64,000 nucleotides of DNA from Borreliella valaisiana VS116 (lineage in GTDB: Bacteria > Spirochaetota > Spirochaetia > Borreliales > Borreliaceae). A model generated the notes under the pieces. It was not told where the DNA came from. It was given only the letters and a program-made list of their open reading frames with translations, and made no database searches. A program made the translations under genes and the position numbers. Location of the stretch: positions 372,001-436,000 of the forward strand of contig NZ_ABCY02000001.1 in the NCBI RefSeq assembly GCF_000170955.2. Direction: 5' to 3'. Shown one piece after another: positions 1-8,906 of the stretch (positions are counted from its first letter, which is position 1; every line of letters begins with the position of its first letter).

Positions 1-2
1 TA

Positions 3-1391
3 TTAATAACCGATTGTCTTTTAACTTTAAAAAATAATAAAAAACTACATGTGGATGTATTTATTAGCACAATTGCTCAAAACAATATTGATAAATTAAT
101 AACAATCAAAGAAATACCAAACATTAATGAAACAGAAAACTATAAATACCTAGAAATTATCGATTCGCAAGACGAAATTCAAAAGGCCAAAGAAATTGAA
201 AAATTATTAGTAAATCATATGGATATTTACAAAAAAAAACGAATATATTTGCTTAATTTAGACCTATCCCTAACAACAGAATATGAATACAAAGAGGATA
301 GAGAAAAGCTTAATATAAAAATACTTAAAATAATGTATTCAAAAATAATGTCATTATACTCTGAATATATTTTCAAGCTAAAGCACAACAATTTAATAGT
401 AATCATATGCACAAGTGGCGGTGAAAACCGGATAATCTCAATTGCTAAAAAAATCAAAAAAACAATTATGTTGGCATTAAAAAAAGAAGATATTATTATA
501 TTAGAATTCAATATCGGAATAATAGAAGTAAATTTAAGAGAAAATTTAGAATTAAAAATCCCTAAATTAATGATGGCTACAAAAATATCATCGGAATACA
601 AAGAATCTGACCCTATTATATACAAAGAAGAGCTACCAGAAACTGTGATTTTAAAAAATCAAAATAAAATCTTTCAATATATACTCAAAGCAATAAAGAA
701 TGATTTTTTTACTCTTTATTATCAAAAAATCAATCCCCTTAAAAAGAACTTAAAGCCTAAAATAGAAATTTTGACAAGACTTTTTGATCACATGGGCAAA
801 CCAATTCCAAACGACCAAATTTTTAGCTTAATAGATAAATACAATTTAACTGCTGAAGTTGACCAATTGGTGGTTAAAAAGGCTTTAAGAGAATATAAAA
901 GCTTTGTATCAAAAAATGGAGTTCACATTTTCTCAATTAACATATCCCCTTATTCCCTAAAATCTCAAAACTTTCGAATCTTTTTAAAAGATACCTTGTT
1001 AAAAAGTCAAATTCCACTTCAAAATATATGCTTAGAAATAACAGAAACTGGAATTCTTGAAAATTTTGAGATAATAAATAAATATTTTCAAGAATTAAAA
1101 AGTTTTGGCATCAAACTAGCACTTGATGATTTTGGAAGCGGACATACATCACTCTCATATATTAAAACACTGCCAATAGACTTACTTAAAATAGACGGGT
1201 CTTTCATAAAAGCAATAAACTCTAGTGAAATAGACTTTGTAATAATAAAATCCATTAAAAAAATAGCAGATACAAAAAATATAAAAATTATTGCCGAATT
1301 TGTATATAATGAAGAAATATTAAAAAAAATCAATGAACTAGAAATAGACTATGGACAAGGATTTTTATGGCACAAACCAGAACCAATATAA
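3..1391 (+). CDS. pdeA: c-di-GMP phosphodiesterase, EAL domain (5' end outside window)
   Basis: The frame is open to the left edge without a stop, so this is the C-terminal part of a longer protein; the GTG at 51 is not a convincing start. The C-terminal ~240 residues form an EAL domain that would hydrolyse c-di-GMP to pGpG in the cytoplasm. Visible motifs in order: KIEILTRLF (the EAL signature, here EIL), NISPYSLKS, LEITETG, LALDDFGSGH, LLKIDGSF, IIAEFV and GQGFLWHKP. The Glu, Asn, Glu, Asp-Asp, Lys, Glu and Gln positions expected for metal binding and catalysis are present. The part before it is poorly conserved and may be a degenerate GGDEF or sensory segment. In B31 the equivalent is PdeA (BB0363), about 670 residues as I recall. 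mgsA follows 93 bases downstream on the same strand. Confidence 0.88.
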   Translation, partial: LITDCLLTLKNNKKLHVDVFISTIAQNNIDKLITIKEIPNINETENYKYLEIIDSQDEIQKAKEIEKLLVNHMDIYKKKRIYLLNLDLSLTTEYEYKEDREKLNIKILKIMYSKIMSLYSEYIFKLKHNNLIVIICTSGGENRIISIAKKIKKTIMLALKKEDIIILEFNIGIIEVNLRENLELKIPKLMMATKISSEYKESDPIIYKEELPETVILKNQNKIFQYILKAIKNDFFTLYYQKINPLKKNLKPKIEILTRLFDHMGKPIPNDQIFSLIDKYNLTAEVDQLVVKKALREYKSFVSKNGVHIFSINISPYSLKSQNFRIFLKDTLLKSQIPLQNICLEITETGILENFEIINKYFQELKSFGIKLALDDFGSGHTSLSYIKTLPIDLLKIDGSFIKAINSSEIDFVIIKSIKKIADTKNIKIIAEFVYNEEILKKINELEIDYGQGFLWHKPEPI

Positions 1392-1484
1392 CTTTTAAAA
1401 ATGGCAAAATCGTAAATATACTAATGACTAAGTTTCATTAAATTTCAACAAAAATTATTTTACATTGGAGAAGGAATAAAATTA

Positions 1485-1868
1485 ATGGAAAAAAAAATAG
1501 CATTAATTGCACATGACAAAAAAAAGGATGATTTGGTAAATTTTGTCAAACTAAACCATCTCTTCTTATCTAAATTTAAGCTTATTGCAACAGGAACAAC
1601 AGGGTCCAAAATTCAACAAGCTACTGATCTTACAATTATTAAATATAAATCAGGCCCTATGGGGGGAGATCAGCAAATTGGCGCTGAAGTAGCTGAAGGA
1701 AATATCTTGGCCATATTCTTCTTTAGAGATCCCCTAACAAGCCAGCCTCACGAACCAGATGTGTCAGCTCTTATTAGACTTTGCGACGTACATAATGTAC
1801 CGCTAGCAACCAACGTAAAAACAGCGGAAATTTTAATAAAAGGCCTTGAAAGATTAATTTCAAAATAG
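1485..1868 (+). CDS. mgsA: methylglyoxal synthase
   Basis: A 127-residue protein matching the usual MgsA length. It converts dihydroxyacetone phosphate to methylglyoxal and phosphate in the cytoplasm, a bypass off upper glycolysis. Visible motifs are the N-terminal [12 protein letters not shown] phosphate-binding segment, [25 protein letters not shown] with the catalytic Asp, and [20 protein letters not shown] with the conserved His. The ATG is preceded by a GGAGAAGG ribosome binding site. The stop codon lies at the left edge of a strong inverted repeat that should end transcription. The only neighbour in the same direction is the upstream EAL protein. In this glycolysis-dependent organism the enzyme may relieve triose-phosphate accumulation; that role is inferred. 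Confidence 0.95.
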   Translation: MEKKIALIAHDKKKDDLVNFVKLNHLFLSKFKLIATGTTGSKIQQATDLTIIKYKSGPMGGDQQIGAEVAEGNILAIFFFRDPLTSQPHEPDVSALIRLCDVHNVPLATNVKTAEILIKGLERLISK

Positions 1869-1893
1869 GCTTTAATTTAAAAATTAAAGCCTA
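1866..1893. terminator. bidirectional terminator between mgsA and la7
   Basis: A perfect 13-base inverted repeat (TAGGCTTTAATTT and its complement) sits between the convergent ends of mgsA and la7, overlapping the mgsA stop. The A/T-rich outer arms give U-tracts in either direction, so it can serve both genes. Confidence 0.75.
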
Positions 1894-1911
1894 AAAAATT
1901 AAAAATATAAA

Positions 1912-2499
1912 TTAATTCATCATCATAGGTGATATTTTTTCAATACCGTCTATAATATAATTAACAGATTCTAAAAAGGTTTTTGCGTCTGCATTATTCT
2001 CATCAATTGTAACTTCCAATTTTGAATTTTTAATATTAAGATCTCTAAAGGTGCCAATAAGGTCGCTTTTCGCACCATGCAAATTACTATTTATAATCTT
2101 TTTAAAATCAGAGGTAATTCCGACAAAAATAAACGCTTCTTTTCCAGAGATACTAATTGGAGCTTCTCCTGCATAGATATTATCATAAAGATAAACTATT
2201 AATTTTGCACCCTCTTTTGAAGGTATTGTTTCAAAGTATCCATCTTTTTCAGAAAAATAAAAAACCTTTATATTTTCCCCCAAACTTTTTCGATCATTTT
2301 TTGAATGAACTACTCCCATAGCATGAAAAACATGACCAATAGTATGTTCATCTATTTTAGAAGCATCATTGAGTTTAGAAGAGCTATCCACTTCTTGTTC
2401 TTCAACATATTCATTTGAGCTATCTTTTGAAGTACACCCAATTATTAAAAAAAATAACAACCCCATTAAATAGTTTTTTAAAAAACCATTTTTATACAT
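1912..2499 (-). CDS. la7: lipoprotein LA7 / P22
   Basis: A 195-residue exported lipoprotein. Residues 1-21 are a signal peptide with a hydrophobic core, ending in the lipobox LIIGC, so Cys22 would be acylated. An acidic, Ser/Glu-rich tether follows (about residues 24-50) and then a folded domain ending near KISPMMMN. It matches from memory the P22/IpLA7 antigen of Lyme spirochaetes (BB0365), a membrane lipoprotein recognised by patient sera; its molecular function is not known to me. The ATG has the site AAGGGAG about 8 bases upstream. A promoter-like element lies 26 bases beyond the start codon. It is transcribed alone, convergent with mgsA and divergent from the aminopeptidase. Confidence 0.92.
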   Translation of the reverse strand: MYKNGFLKNYLMGLLFFLIIGCTSKDSSNEYVEEQEVDSSSKLNDASKIDEHTIGHVFHAMGVVHSKNDRKSLGENIKVFYFSEKDGYFETIPSKEGAKLIVYLYDNIYAGEAPISISGKEAFIFVGITSDFKKIINSNLHGAKSDLIGTFRDLNIKNSKLEVTIDENNADAKTFLESVNYIIDGIEKISPMMMN

Positions 2500-2524
2500 A
2501 AAAATTCTCCCTTATGATTTATTC

Positions 2525-2554
2525 ATAATATTAAAATTAAAGGTAAGTTTACAA
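2525..2554 (-). promoter_or_regulatory. predicted sigma-70-type promoter for la7
   Basis: Read on the minus strand, TTGTAA (-35) and TATTAT (-10) are separated by 18 bases and stand about 25 bases before the la7 start codon. In such AT-rich DNA these matches arise by chance fairly often; spacing and position are the support. An RpoS-type promoter would look similar. Confidence 0.5.
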
Positions 2555-2623
2555 TAAATAATTTATTTTGTACACACTTTAAAAATAATTAAAATGTTAA
2601 AATAAAAATAGGAGGTCTTATTA

Positions 2624-4000
2624 ATGAAAAACCAAAATCCATGGATATCTTTAAGTGAAGAAGAAAAAAACCAAATTTTCAATTTTTCCGAAGGTTACAA
2701 AAAATTTATAAGTAAATTTAAAACAGAAAGAGAAGTTACATCCTATGCCCTAGATAAAGCAAAAAAAAAAGGATTTCTTAACGCTGAAGAGAAAAAAAAT
2801 TTAATGCCCGGCGATAAAATTTTTTATACTTGTAGAGAAAAATCTGTTGCTTTTGCTATTATTGGCAAAAATCCTATTGAAAATGGAATGAATTTAATTG
2901 TTTCTCATACAGATTCACCAAGGCTTGATGCAAAACCTTCACCAATCTCTGAAGAAAACGAACTTTCATTTCTTAAAACCAACTATTACGGGGGAATAAA
3001 AAAGTATCAGTGGTTATCTATACCCCTTTCAATAAGAGGTGTGATATTCTTAAAAAATGGAGAAAAGGTTGAAATCAATATTGGTGACAATGAAAATGAT
3101 CCCGTATTTGTAATTCCCGACATTTTGCCTCATCTTGATAGAAAAATACAAAGGAATAAAAAATCAGATGAAATTGTTGAGGGAGAAAATCTAAAAATTT
3201 TAATTGGAAGCCTACCAATCGAAACAAAAGAAAAAGATAAAGTTAAACTAGCAACTCTTCAACTAATAAAAGAAAAATATAAAATAGAAGAAGAAGATTT
3301 TGTATCATCAGAAATTGAAATAGTGCCCGCAGGAACAGCAAAAGATGTCGGATTTGACAAAGCTTTAATTGGTGCTTACGGACAAGATGATAAAATATGC
3401 GCTTACACTTCACTAGAATCTATATTTGATCTTGAAGAGGCCCCAAACAAAACAGCTATTTGCTTCCTTGTAGACAAAGAAGAAATTGGTTCAACAGGTT
3501 CAACTGGACTAGACTCAAGATATCTTGAATATTTTGTTTCTGACATGATCTTTAAAATTAAAAAATCAGAATATAATAATCTTCACGTCCAAAAAGCCTT
3601 TTGGAATTCAAAAAGCATCTCTGCTGATGTTTGCGCAGCAATAAACCCGCTATTTAGCTCAGTTCATGACGAACAAAATGCTCCTAAACTTGGATATGGT
3701 ATACCAATAATGAAATACACAGGACATGGTGGAAAAAGTATGGCCAGCGATGCTGATGCCGAGCTTGTTTCTTATATTAGGCAATTATTAAATAAAAAAA
3801 ATGTAGCCTGGCAAGTAGCAACACTTGGAAAAGTAGAAGAAGGGGGAGGGGGAACTGTTGCTAAATTCTTAGCTAGCTATGGAATAAGAACAATAGACAT
3901 GGGACCTGCTGTTATAAGCATGCATTCTCCAATGGAAATAACTTCTAAATTTGATTTATACAATGCTTACTTAGCATACAAAGCTTTCTATAAGGAATAA
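2624..4000 (+). CDS. M18 family aminopeptidase
   Basis: A 458-residue cytoplasmic metallo-aminopeptidase of the M18 family (aspartyl aminopeptidase/aminopeptidase I type), which removes N-terminal residues from peptides. Visible metal and catalytic elements are VSHTDSPRLDAKP (His and Asp), GAYGQDDKICAYTSLES, VDKEEIGSTGSTG with the catalytic Glu pair, SADVCAAI and the C-terminal region MGPAVISMHSPMEI. The length fits the family. The ATG is preceded by a strong AGGAGGT site. The EIIB-like gene begins 8 bases after its stop, so the two are probably cotranscribed. Borrelia imports peptides as its amino-acid source, so a general peptidase fits; exact specificity cannot be read from the sequence. 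Confidence 0.9.
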   Translation: MKNQNPWISLSEEEKNQIFNFSEGYKKFISKFKTEREVTSYALDKAKKKGFLNAEEKKNLMPGDKIFYTCREKSVAFAIIGKNPIENGMNLIVSHTDSPRLDAKPSPISEENELSFLKTNYYGGIKKYQWLSIPLSIRGVIFLKNGEKVEINIGDNENDPVFVIPDILPHLDRKIQRNKKSDEIVEGENLKILIGSLPIETKEKDKVKLATLQLIKEKYKIEEEDFVSSEIEIVPAGTAKDVGFDKALIGAYGQDDKICAYTSLESIFDLEEAPNKTAICFLVDKEEIGSTGSTGLDSRYLEYFVSDMIFKIKKSEYNNLHVQKAFWNSKSISADVCAAINPLFSSVHDEQNAPKLGYGIPIMKYTGHGGKSMASDADAELVSYIRQLLNKKNVAWQVATLGKVEEGGGGTVAKFLASYGIRTIDMGPAVISMHSPMEITSKFDLYNAYLAYKAFYKE

Positions 4001-4007
4001 AATTGCT

Positions 4008-4286
4008 ATGGTAGATTTAGAAAAAACAAATAAAATCAAAGTAGCAGAGCATATTGTAGAATGCTTTGGGGGAATCAAAAATATTAAAAACATAAACAAA
4101 GACATAACAAGAATAAAAATTTTAGTAGACAGCAATTCTTTGGTTAAAAGAGACGATTTAACAAAAAATGACAACATAATAGGAACTATTAAATCTAATG
4201 AACTTACAGAAGTTGTAATGAATTTTGAAATAATCGAAGATGTTTATAATAAAATTTTATATATGATGAATGATCAAAAACAATAA
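4008..4286 (+). CDS. stand-alone PTS EIIB-like protein lacking the phosphorylated Cys
   Basis: A 92-residue protein whose core follows the glucose-family PTS EIIB fold pattern: hydrophobic helix, then GG-x-x-NI and T-R-I-K. In active EIIB domains this reads CxTRL with Cys as the phosphate carrier. Here the aligned stretch is NKDITRIKI, so the Cys position is Asp32. No EIIC or EIIA domain is attached or adjacent. It starts 8 bases after the aminopeptidase stop, with AAGGA overlapping that gene's end, and its stop lies inside a terminator hairpin. I see a pseudo-EIIB, possibly a sensor or regulator that binds PTS partners without carrying phosphate; that role is inference. Corresponds by position to BB0367. 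Confidence 0.75.
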   Translation: MVDLEKTNKIKVAEHIVECFGGIKNIKNINKDITRIKILVDSNSLVKRDDLTKNDNIIGTIKSNELTEVVMNFEIIEDVYNKILYMMNDQKQ

Positions 4287-4307
4287 AGCCTCTTCAGAGG
4301 CTTTATT
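4282..4307. terminator. bidirectional terminator between the EIIB-like gene and gpsA
   Basis: The inverted repeat AATAAAGCCTC / GAGGCTTTATT with a TTCA loop lies between two convergent genes and touches both stop codons. The A/T arms provide U-tracts in both directions. Confidence 0.85.
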
Positions 4308-5366
4308 TTATTGTCTAATATCTCTCATATATTCAATAACAGATTCGGATCCCAACTCTTTATTCAAAATTTTATATATAACACTTAACAAGCTATTGGG
4401 ATTGAGATCTCGATTTAATTCTTTAAAAAGGGAAAAAATTGATTTAGCAGCCAAAACTCCTTCTGGCAAATATCCAATTTTTTCAATATTATTTATTAAA
4501 TCATCTATACTAAAAAAATTTTCTAAAATGTTTTTGCTAACAATTTCATTACCAAGTCGTCTATTTCTTCCAAACATGCTTCTACAAGTAACATCTAAAT
4601 CACCAGAACCAGACAAAAATAAAAACGTTTCAATATTTCTTCCCCCAAGCTCAATTGCAATATCCTTAATATTATTTAAAGACATTGAAAATAAAAATGA
4701 TTCTGTATTATTACCTATCAAATTAGGATAATTCAATTTATACGCATCTAAAATTCCAAATGCAATTGCAAACACATTTTTTAAGGCTGATGCTATTTGC
4801 ACCCCAAAAACATCGTCACTATAAAACAAAGAAATTGGGGTTTTGGCAAATAAATTAATAAACAAATCTGCATTTTTTCTGTTATTGCTAGCTGCAACAA
4901 GTCCTGTTATTACACCAAGTCCAACTTCTTCAGCATGACTTGGGCCAACAATATAAGTAATTTCGTCTTTATATCCTTTCATGACTTTCTCAGCAGCTTC
5001 AACAACTGTCTGGGTTTTCCCATCAAAAGTAATAAACCCTTTTGTAAGTATTGCTAATTTTGGCTTTATTTCCAAAGAATGGAAAAACTGATCCAATTTT
5101 TTAAAAATATCAACAGTAAAAAGAGATGGCGTTGCAATGAAAATATAATCAGACATCGATACAACTTCAAACAAATCTGAACTTGCAACTAAATTTTTTG
5201 GCAATTTAATTGACTTTAAATATTTGGCATTAACATTATTATTATTAATACAATTTTTAACATCTTCTTCAAAAGACCATAAAAAAATATTAAAATCAAA
5301 TTTATCTGCCAAAGACTTTGCAATAGCTGTCCCCCAAGCGCCTGCTCCTATTACTGATATTTTCAT
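4308..5366 (-). CDS. gpsA: glycerol-3-phosphate dehydrogenase [NAD(P)+]
   Basis: A 352-residue soluble dehydrogenase that interconverts dihydroxyacetone phosphate and glycerol 3-phosphate, feeding phospholipid and lipoprotein synthesis and balancing NADH. The N-terminal Rossmann signature is VIGAGAWGTAIA (residues 4-15). Further motifs are AILTKGF, VGPSHAEEV and SALKNVFAIAFGI, which holds the catalytic Lys, and GRNRRLGNE, the phosphate-binding Arg region. The ATG is preceded by GGGAG. It follows clpA by 17 bases on the same strand, so the two are likely cotranscribed. From established work, GpsA links glycerol and glycolytic metabolism to redox balance in Borrelia. Confidence 0.95.
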   Translation of the reverse strand: MKISVIGAGAWGTAIAKSLADKFDFNIFLWSFEEDVKNCINNNNVNAKYLKSIKLPKNLVASSDLFEVVSMSDYIFIATPSLFTVDIFKKLDQFFHSLEIKPKLAILTKGFITFDGKTQTVVEAAEKVMKGYKDEITYIVGPSHAEEVGLGVITGLVAASNNRKNADLFINLFAKTPISLFYSDDVFGVQIASALKNVFAIAFGILDAYKLNYPNLIGNNTESFLFSMSLNNIKDIAIELGGRNIETFLFLSGSGDLDVTCRSMFGRNRRLGNEIVSKNILENFFSIDDLINNIEKIGYLPEGVLAAKSIFSLFKELNRDLNPNSLLSVIYKILNKELGSESVIEYMRDIRQ

Positions 5367-5383
5367 AATTACTCCCTATAACC

Positions 5384-7678
5384 TTATAAAAACTCATATT
5401 TTATTGTTTCATCTAAATAGATCTTTATTTTACCAAAATTTTCAATTTTCTTAAAAAGAATTTCATCTATTAAAAGCTTTCCCACTTCTTTGAATATAAA
5501 CTTTTTAACACTTTTTAATCCATAGCCCTTTCCATAAATCTTTTCCCGAATATAATCAACAACACTTTTTTCAAAAAAAATATCGAATTTTCTATCTTTC
5601 AATATCTTAGCAAAAGAATTAAGTTCATTAAGAATAATTTTTTCAAAATCTAATTCATCAATCGATTTAAATACAAACACATGATCTATTAAATCCAAAA
5701 ATTCATTGGGAAATCTTTTCTTTAATATAAAATTAACATCATTTCCTTCTGCTATTTTATTTTTAAAGCCGATGCTATTAAGCTCATTGCCCTCAGTATT
5801 TACACTTATTACTATTAAACTTTCTGATAAACTTACCTTTTTTCCAAGACCATCAAAAAGTTTGCCTGTTTTAAAACCCTCCAAAAAAAAATCTAAAACC
5901 CTTTTATTACATTTATCAAAATCTGATAAAAAAATAATAGAATTAGAAGATTTGTTCAAAAATTTGAAAAATCTAGTAGATTCATAATATCCCTCATTAC
6001 TTAAAACAGGCCCAATCAATCTATCAAGAGCATTAAAATCGCTATATTCACTCATATTAAGACTAAATTTCGGAATTTTAAACTCTTCTGATAAAATATC
6101 CGTCAATTTGCATTTTCCAGCTCCAGAAGCGCCAATAAAGGCAAATAAACCAATAGTACTTCTATTGGTAAGCAAATTAAATTTTAATAATTTAATATTT
6201 AACATCAAATCAAATACCAAACTATCCTCTATAATAAGTTCTTTTTTTATTCTATTTTCTAAATTAATTAGTAATTCACTATCATACTCTTCAAAATTAA
6301 AAATATTAGAACCAACGAAAGACTTGATCAGATCACAAACATCATCTTTTGTTATGGTCCTTTTTATGTTTTCAAGCTTAAACTTAGAACCTAGCTCATC
6401 TAAAATATCAAAAGCTTTGTCTGGAAGAAATCTATCTTTAATATATTTTTGAGACATAACAATACAAGCTTGTATTGCTTCATCTGTATATTCTACATTA
6501 TGATATCTCTCGTAATCTTTTTTAATCTCCTGCAAAATAATATAGGTATCGTCAAAATTGGGCTCTTTAAGCTCTATGCTCTGAAACCTTCTAATTAAAG
6601 CCTTATCTTTTAAAAAAAATTTTCTATATTCATATTCTGTGGTAGCTCCAATAAATTTAATTTTTCCCAAAGTCAAAATAGGCTTCAATAAATTAGAAAT
6701 ATCCATACTACCAAATGATGTAGCTCCTGCACCCACTATCATATGGATCTCATCAATAAAAAGAATAACTTTTTTTCTTGAGTTTAAAAAATCTAAAACC
6801 CTGTTAATTCTACTCTCAAGATCTCCTCTATATTTAGTACCCGAAACAAGCCTACCAATATCAAGAGAATAGATTTCATACCCTATTAAATCCACTGGAA
6901 CATTCTCTATCTTTATTTTATAGGCAAGACCTTGGATTAATACTGTTTTACCAACACCAGGTTCTCCAAATAAAATAGGATTACTTTTATGTTTTCGAAG
7001 TATTACCTGGATTAACCGAGATAATTCTCGCTTTCTACCAATTAAAGGATTGTACTTTACATTCAAAGTATCAATAACGTTTGTTAAAAAATTACCAATA
7101 GAGTCTTTATTTTCTAAGAAAATATTATTTTTATCCAACTTATCACGATTGTCCTCAAAAATATGAAAGCCTCCTTTACTTTTTGGGGCATTATTATGAA
7201 TGTATTCTGCAATTAATTCACTACCATAACCTGAATCAGATTTAGTATTGGCAGCCAAATAATCATGAACTTCAATAAGTTTGTCAAAAATAGTCAAATT
7301 AAAACCTGAGTTAACTAACGCATCTAAAATACTATTTTTTCTTTTTTTGACAAGAACCCACAACAAATCTTTTTCTTGTATTTTATAAGGTTTTTTATAA
7401 AAAAAAAGAACACCGATTATATCGTCATACAAATAATCCATACTAGAAACATAATCTGGGATATAATTGTCTCTTAAGGGAAGTTTGCTAAAAAATTCTT
7501 CTAGCTGTTTATTAAGTTTATCAAAATCAATTGTGCACAAACTAAGCAGCTCTTTAACTTTATCGCTTTTTATCAACCCGTAAAAAATGTGCTCTTCTGT
7601 AAAAACAAGATGCTTAGACTCCATGAAAAACAAAAACGTGTTAAAAAACAAACAATTTAAAGCTCTTCTGTCATACAT
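5384..7678 (-). CDS. clpA: ClpA-type AAA+ unfoldase subunit with degenerate second ATPase module
   Basis: About 764 residues: an N-terminal Clp-repeat domain (1-150), then two AAA+ modules. Module D1 is intact: Walker A GEPGVGKT near residue 240, Walker B ILFIDEIH, sensor GATTEYEYRK and arginine finger RRF. Module D2 is eroded. Walker A reads GASGAGKC (near 520), with Cys for Thr/Ser. The Walker B stretch reads IIFLSDFDKC, with no Asp-Glu pair. The arginine-finger segment reads NEFLDLID where family members have PEFRNRLD. The pore loop is also altered. An IGF tripeptide corresponding to the ClpP-docking IGL/IGF loop is retained (SIGFKNK). It would feed substrates to ClpP in the cytoplasm. The ATG at 7678 follows a possible TTG at 7681; neither has a clear ribosome binding site. 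It lies between tyrS and gpsA. Confidence 0.9.
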   Translation of the reverse strand: MYDRRALNCLFFNTFLFFMESKHLVFTEEHIFYGLIKSDKVKELLSLCTIDFDKLNKQLEEFFSKLPLRDNYIPDYVSSMDYLYDDIIGVLFFYKKPYKIQEKDLLWVLVKKRKNSILDALVNSGFNLTIFDKLIEVHDYLAANTKSDSGYGSELIAEYIHNNAPKSKGGFHIFEDNRDKLDKNNIFLENKDSIGNFLTNVIDTLNVKYNPLIGRKRELSRLIQVILRKHKSNPILFGEPGVGKTVLIQGLAYKIKIENVPVDLIGYEIYSLDIGRLVSGTKYRGDLESRINRVLDFLNSRKKVILFIDEIHMIVGAGATSFGSMDISNLLKPILTLGKIKFIGATTEYEYRKFFLKDKALIRRFQSIELKEPNFDDTYIILQEIKKDYERYHNVEYTDEAIQACIVMSQKYIKDRFLPDKAFDILDELGSKFKLENIKRTITKDDVCDLIKSFVGSNIFNFEEYDSELLINLENRIKKELIIEDSLVFDLMLNIKLLKFNLLTNRSTIGLFAFIGASGAGKCKLTDILSEEFKIPKFSLNMSEYSDFNALDRLIGPVLSNEGYYESTRFFKFLNKSSNSIIFLSDFDKCNKRVLDFFLEGFKTGKLFDGLGKKVSLSESLIVISVNTEGNELNSIGFKNKIAEGNDVNFILKKRFPNEFLDLIDHVFVFKSIDELDFEKIILNELNSFAKILKDRKFDIFFEKSVVDYIREKIYGKGYGLKSVKKFIFKEVGKLLIDEILFKKIENFGKIKIYLDETIKYEFL

Positions 7679-7688
7679 CAAAAATCAA

Positions 7689-8906
7689 CTATAAAATAAT
7701 TCTTAAAAATTTTTTTTTACCTACTCTTAATTCAATTTCATTGTTATTAAAATCCACTCTAGTAAGACAATGGTTCTGATTTTCTACCCTTTTACCATTG
7801 ATATACACCCCTCCAGAATCAATCAATCTTCTACCTTCTGACTTGCTAGGCACAATTTTTGAATCTAACATTAAATTAATCAACAATACTTCTTCTTCTA
7901 AGCTAGAAAAGCTAAATTTAAAAAACGGAATATTACTTCTATCTCCACTGCCCCTAAATGCAGCAAAGGACGCCTCTTGAACCTTTAAGGCTTCCGCTTC
8001 CCCATGAACAATTTTAGTTATTTCAAAAGCCAAAATCTCTTTGGCTTTATTTAAGGAATTCCCCTTAAAATTTGAAATTAATTCAATTTCATCTTCTTCT
8101 AAAAAAGTAAAAAGGTATAAAAAAGTTTTCACATCAGAATCTGAAGTATTTCTAAAATACTGATAAAAATCATAAATACTGTAAAGATTAGAATCAAGAT
8201 AAACAGCACCTTTTTCTGATTTACCCATCTTTTTTCCATCACTTCTTGTAATCAATGGAAACGTAAGCCCAAAAGCTTCTGCTCCAAACTTTCTTCTAAT
8301 CAAGTCAACACCTGAGATAATATTCCCCCATTGATCATCACCACCAATTTGAAGTCTACAATTTTCAAGCTTATTAAGCATATAATAATCATAAGACTGC
8401 AAAAGCTGATAATTAAACTCAATAAATGAAAGTCCAAAATCTAGCCTTCTTTTATAAGTTTCAAAGCTTAACATGCGATTAACAGAGAAATGAATGCCAA
8501 TATCTCTTAAAAATTCAATATAATTGAGATTATCTAACCAATTTGAATTATGAATAAAACATTTTGAACTAAACTTCGTTATTCTTTGAAGTTGATTTTT
8601 TATTAACACAGCATTATTGCTAATCTCTTCTGAAGATAAAATCTTTCTCATTTCGCTTTTTCCAGAAGGATCGCCTATTTTTGTTGTAGAATCTCCAATT
8701 AAAACAATTGGTATGTGTCCATATTGTCTAAGATGCATCATCGCTAAAAAAGGAATTAAATGGCCAATATGAAGAGAACTAGATGTTGCATCAACTCCCG
8801 CATAAAAAACTATTTTTTCTCTATCCATTAAATCACTTAATACTTTTAAAGATGTACATTGCTTTAAAAATCCACGCTTATGTAAACGATTTAAAGCAAG
8901 ATTCAT
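7689..8906 (-). CDS. tyrS: tyrosyl-tRNA synthetase
   Basis: A 405-residue class I synthetase charging tRNA-Tyr. Visible elements are the HIGH motif in SSLHIGHLIPFL, the Tyr/tRNA-binding loop GGDDQWGNIISG, the KMSKS-equivalent KKMGKSEKGAV, and a C-terminal S4-like RNA-binding domain (EGRRLIDSGGVYINGKRV). Its start codon overlaps the glyS stop as ATGA, so the two are translationally coupled. The clpA start is 10 bases past its stop. Length is normal for bacterial TyrRS. Confidence 0.97.
   Translation of the reverse strand: MNLALNRLHKRGFLKQCTSLKVLSDLMDREKIVFYAGVDATSSSLHIGHLIPFLAMMHLRQYGHIPIVLIGDSTTKIGDPSGKSEMRKILSSEEISNNAVLIKNQLQRITKFSSKCFIHNSNWLDNLNYIEFLRDIGIHFSVNRMLSFETYKRRLDFGLSFIEFNYQLLQSYDYYMLNKLENCRLQIGGDDQWGNIISGVDLIRRKFGAEAFGLTFPLITRSDGKKMGKSEKGAVYLDSNLYSIYDFYQYFRNTSDSDVKTFLYLFTFLEEDEIELISNFKGNSLNKAKEILAFEITKIVHGEAEALKVQEASFAAFRGSGDRSNIPFFKFSFSSLEEEVLLINLMLDSKIVPSKSEGRRLIDSGGVYINGKRVENQNHCLTRVDFNNNEIELRVGKKKFLRIIL

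Noticed and set aside
4270..4731. 153-codon plus-strand frame across the gpsA 3' end
   Set aside because: It runs through the terminator hairpin and opposite gpsA, with no start site signal and no family match.
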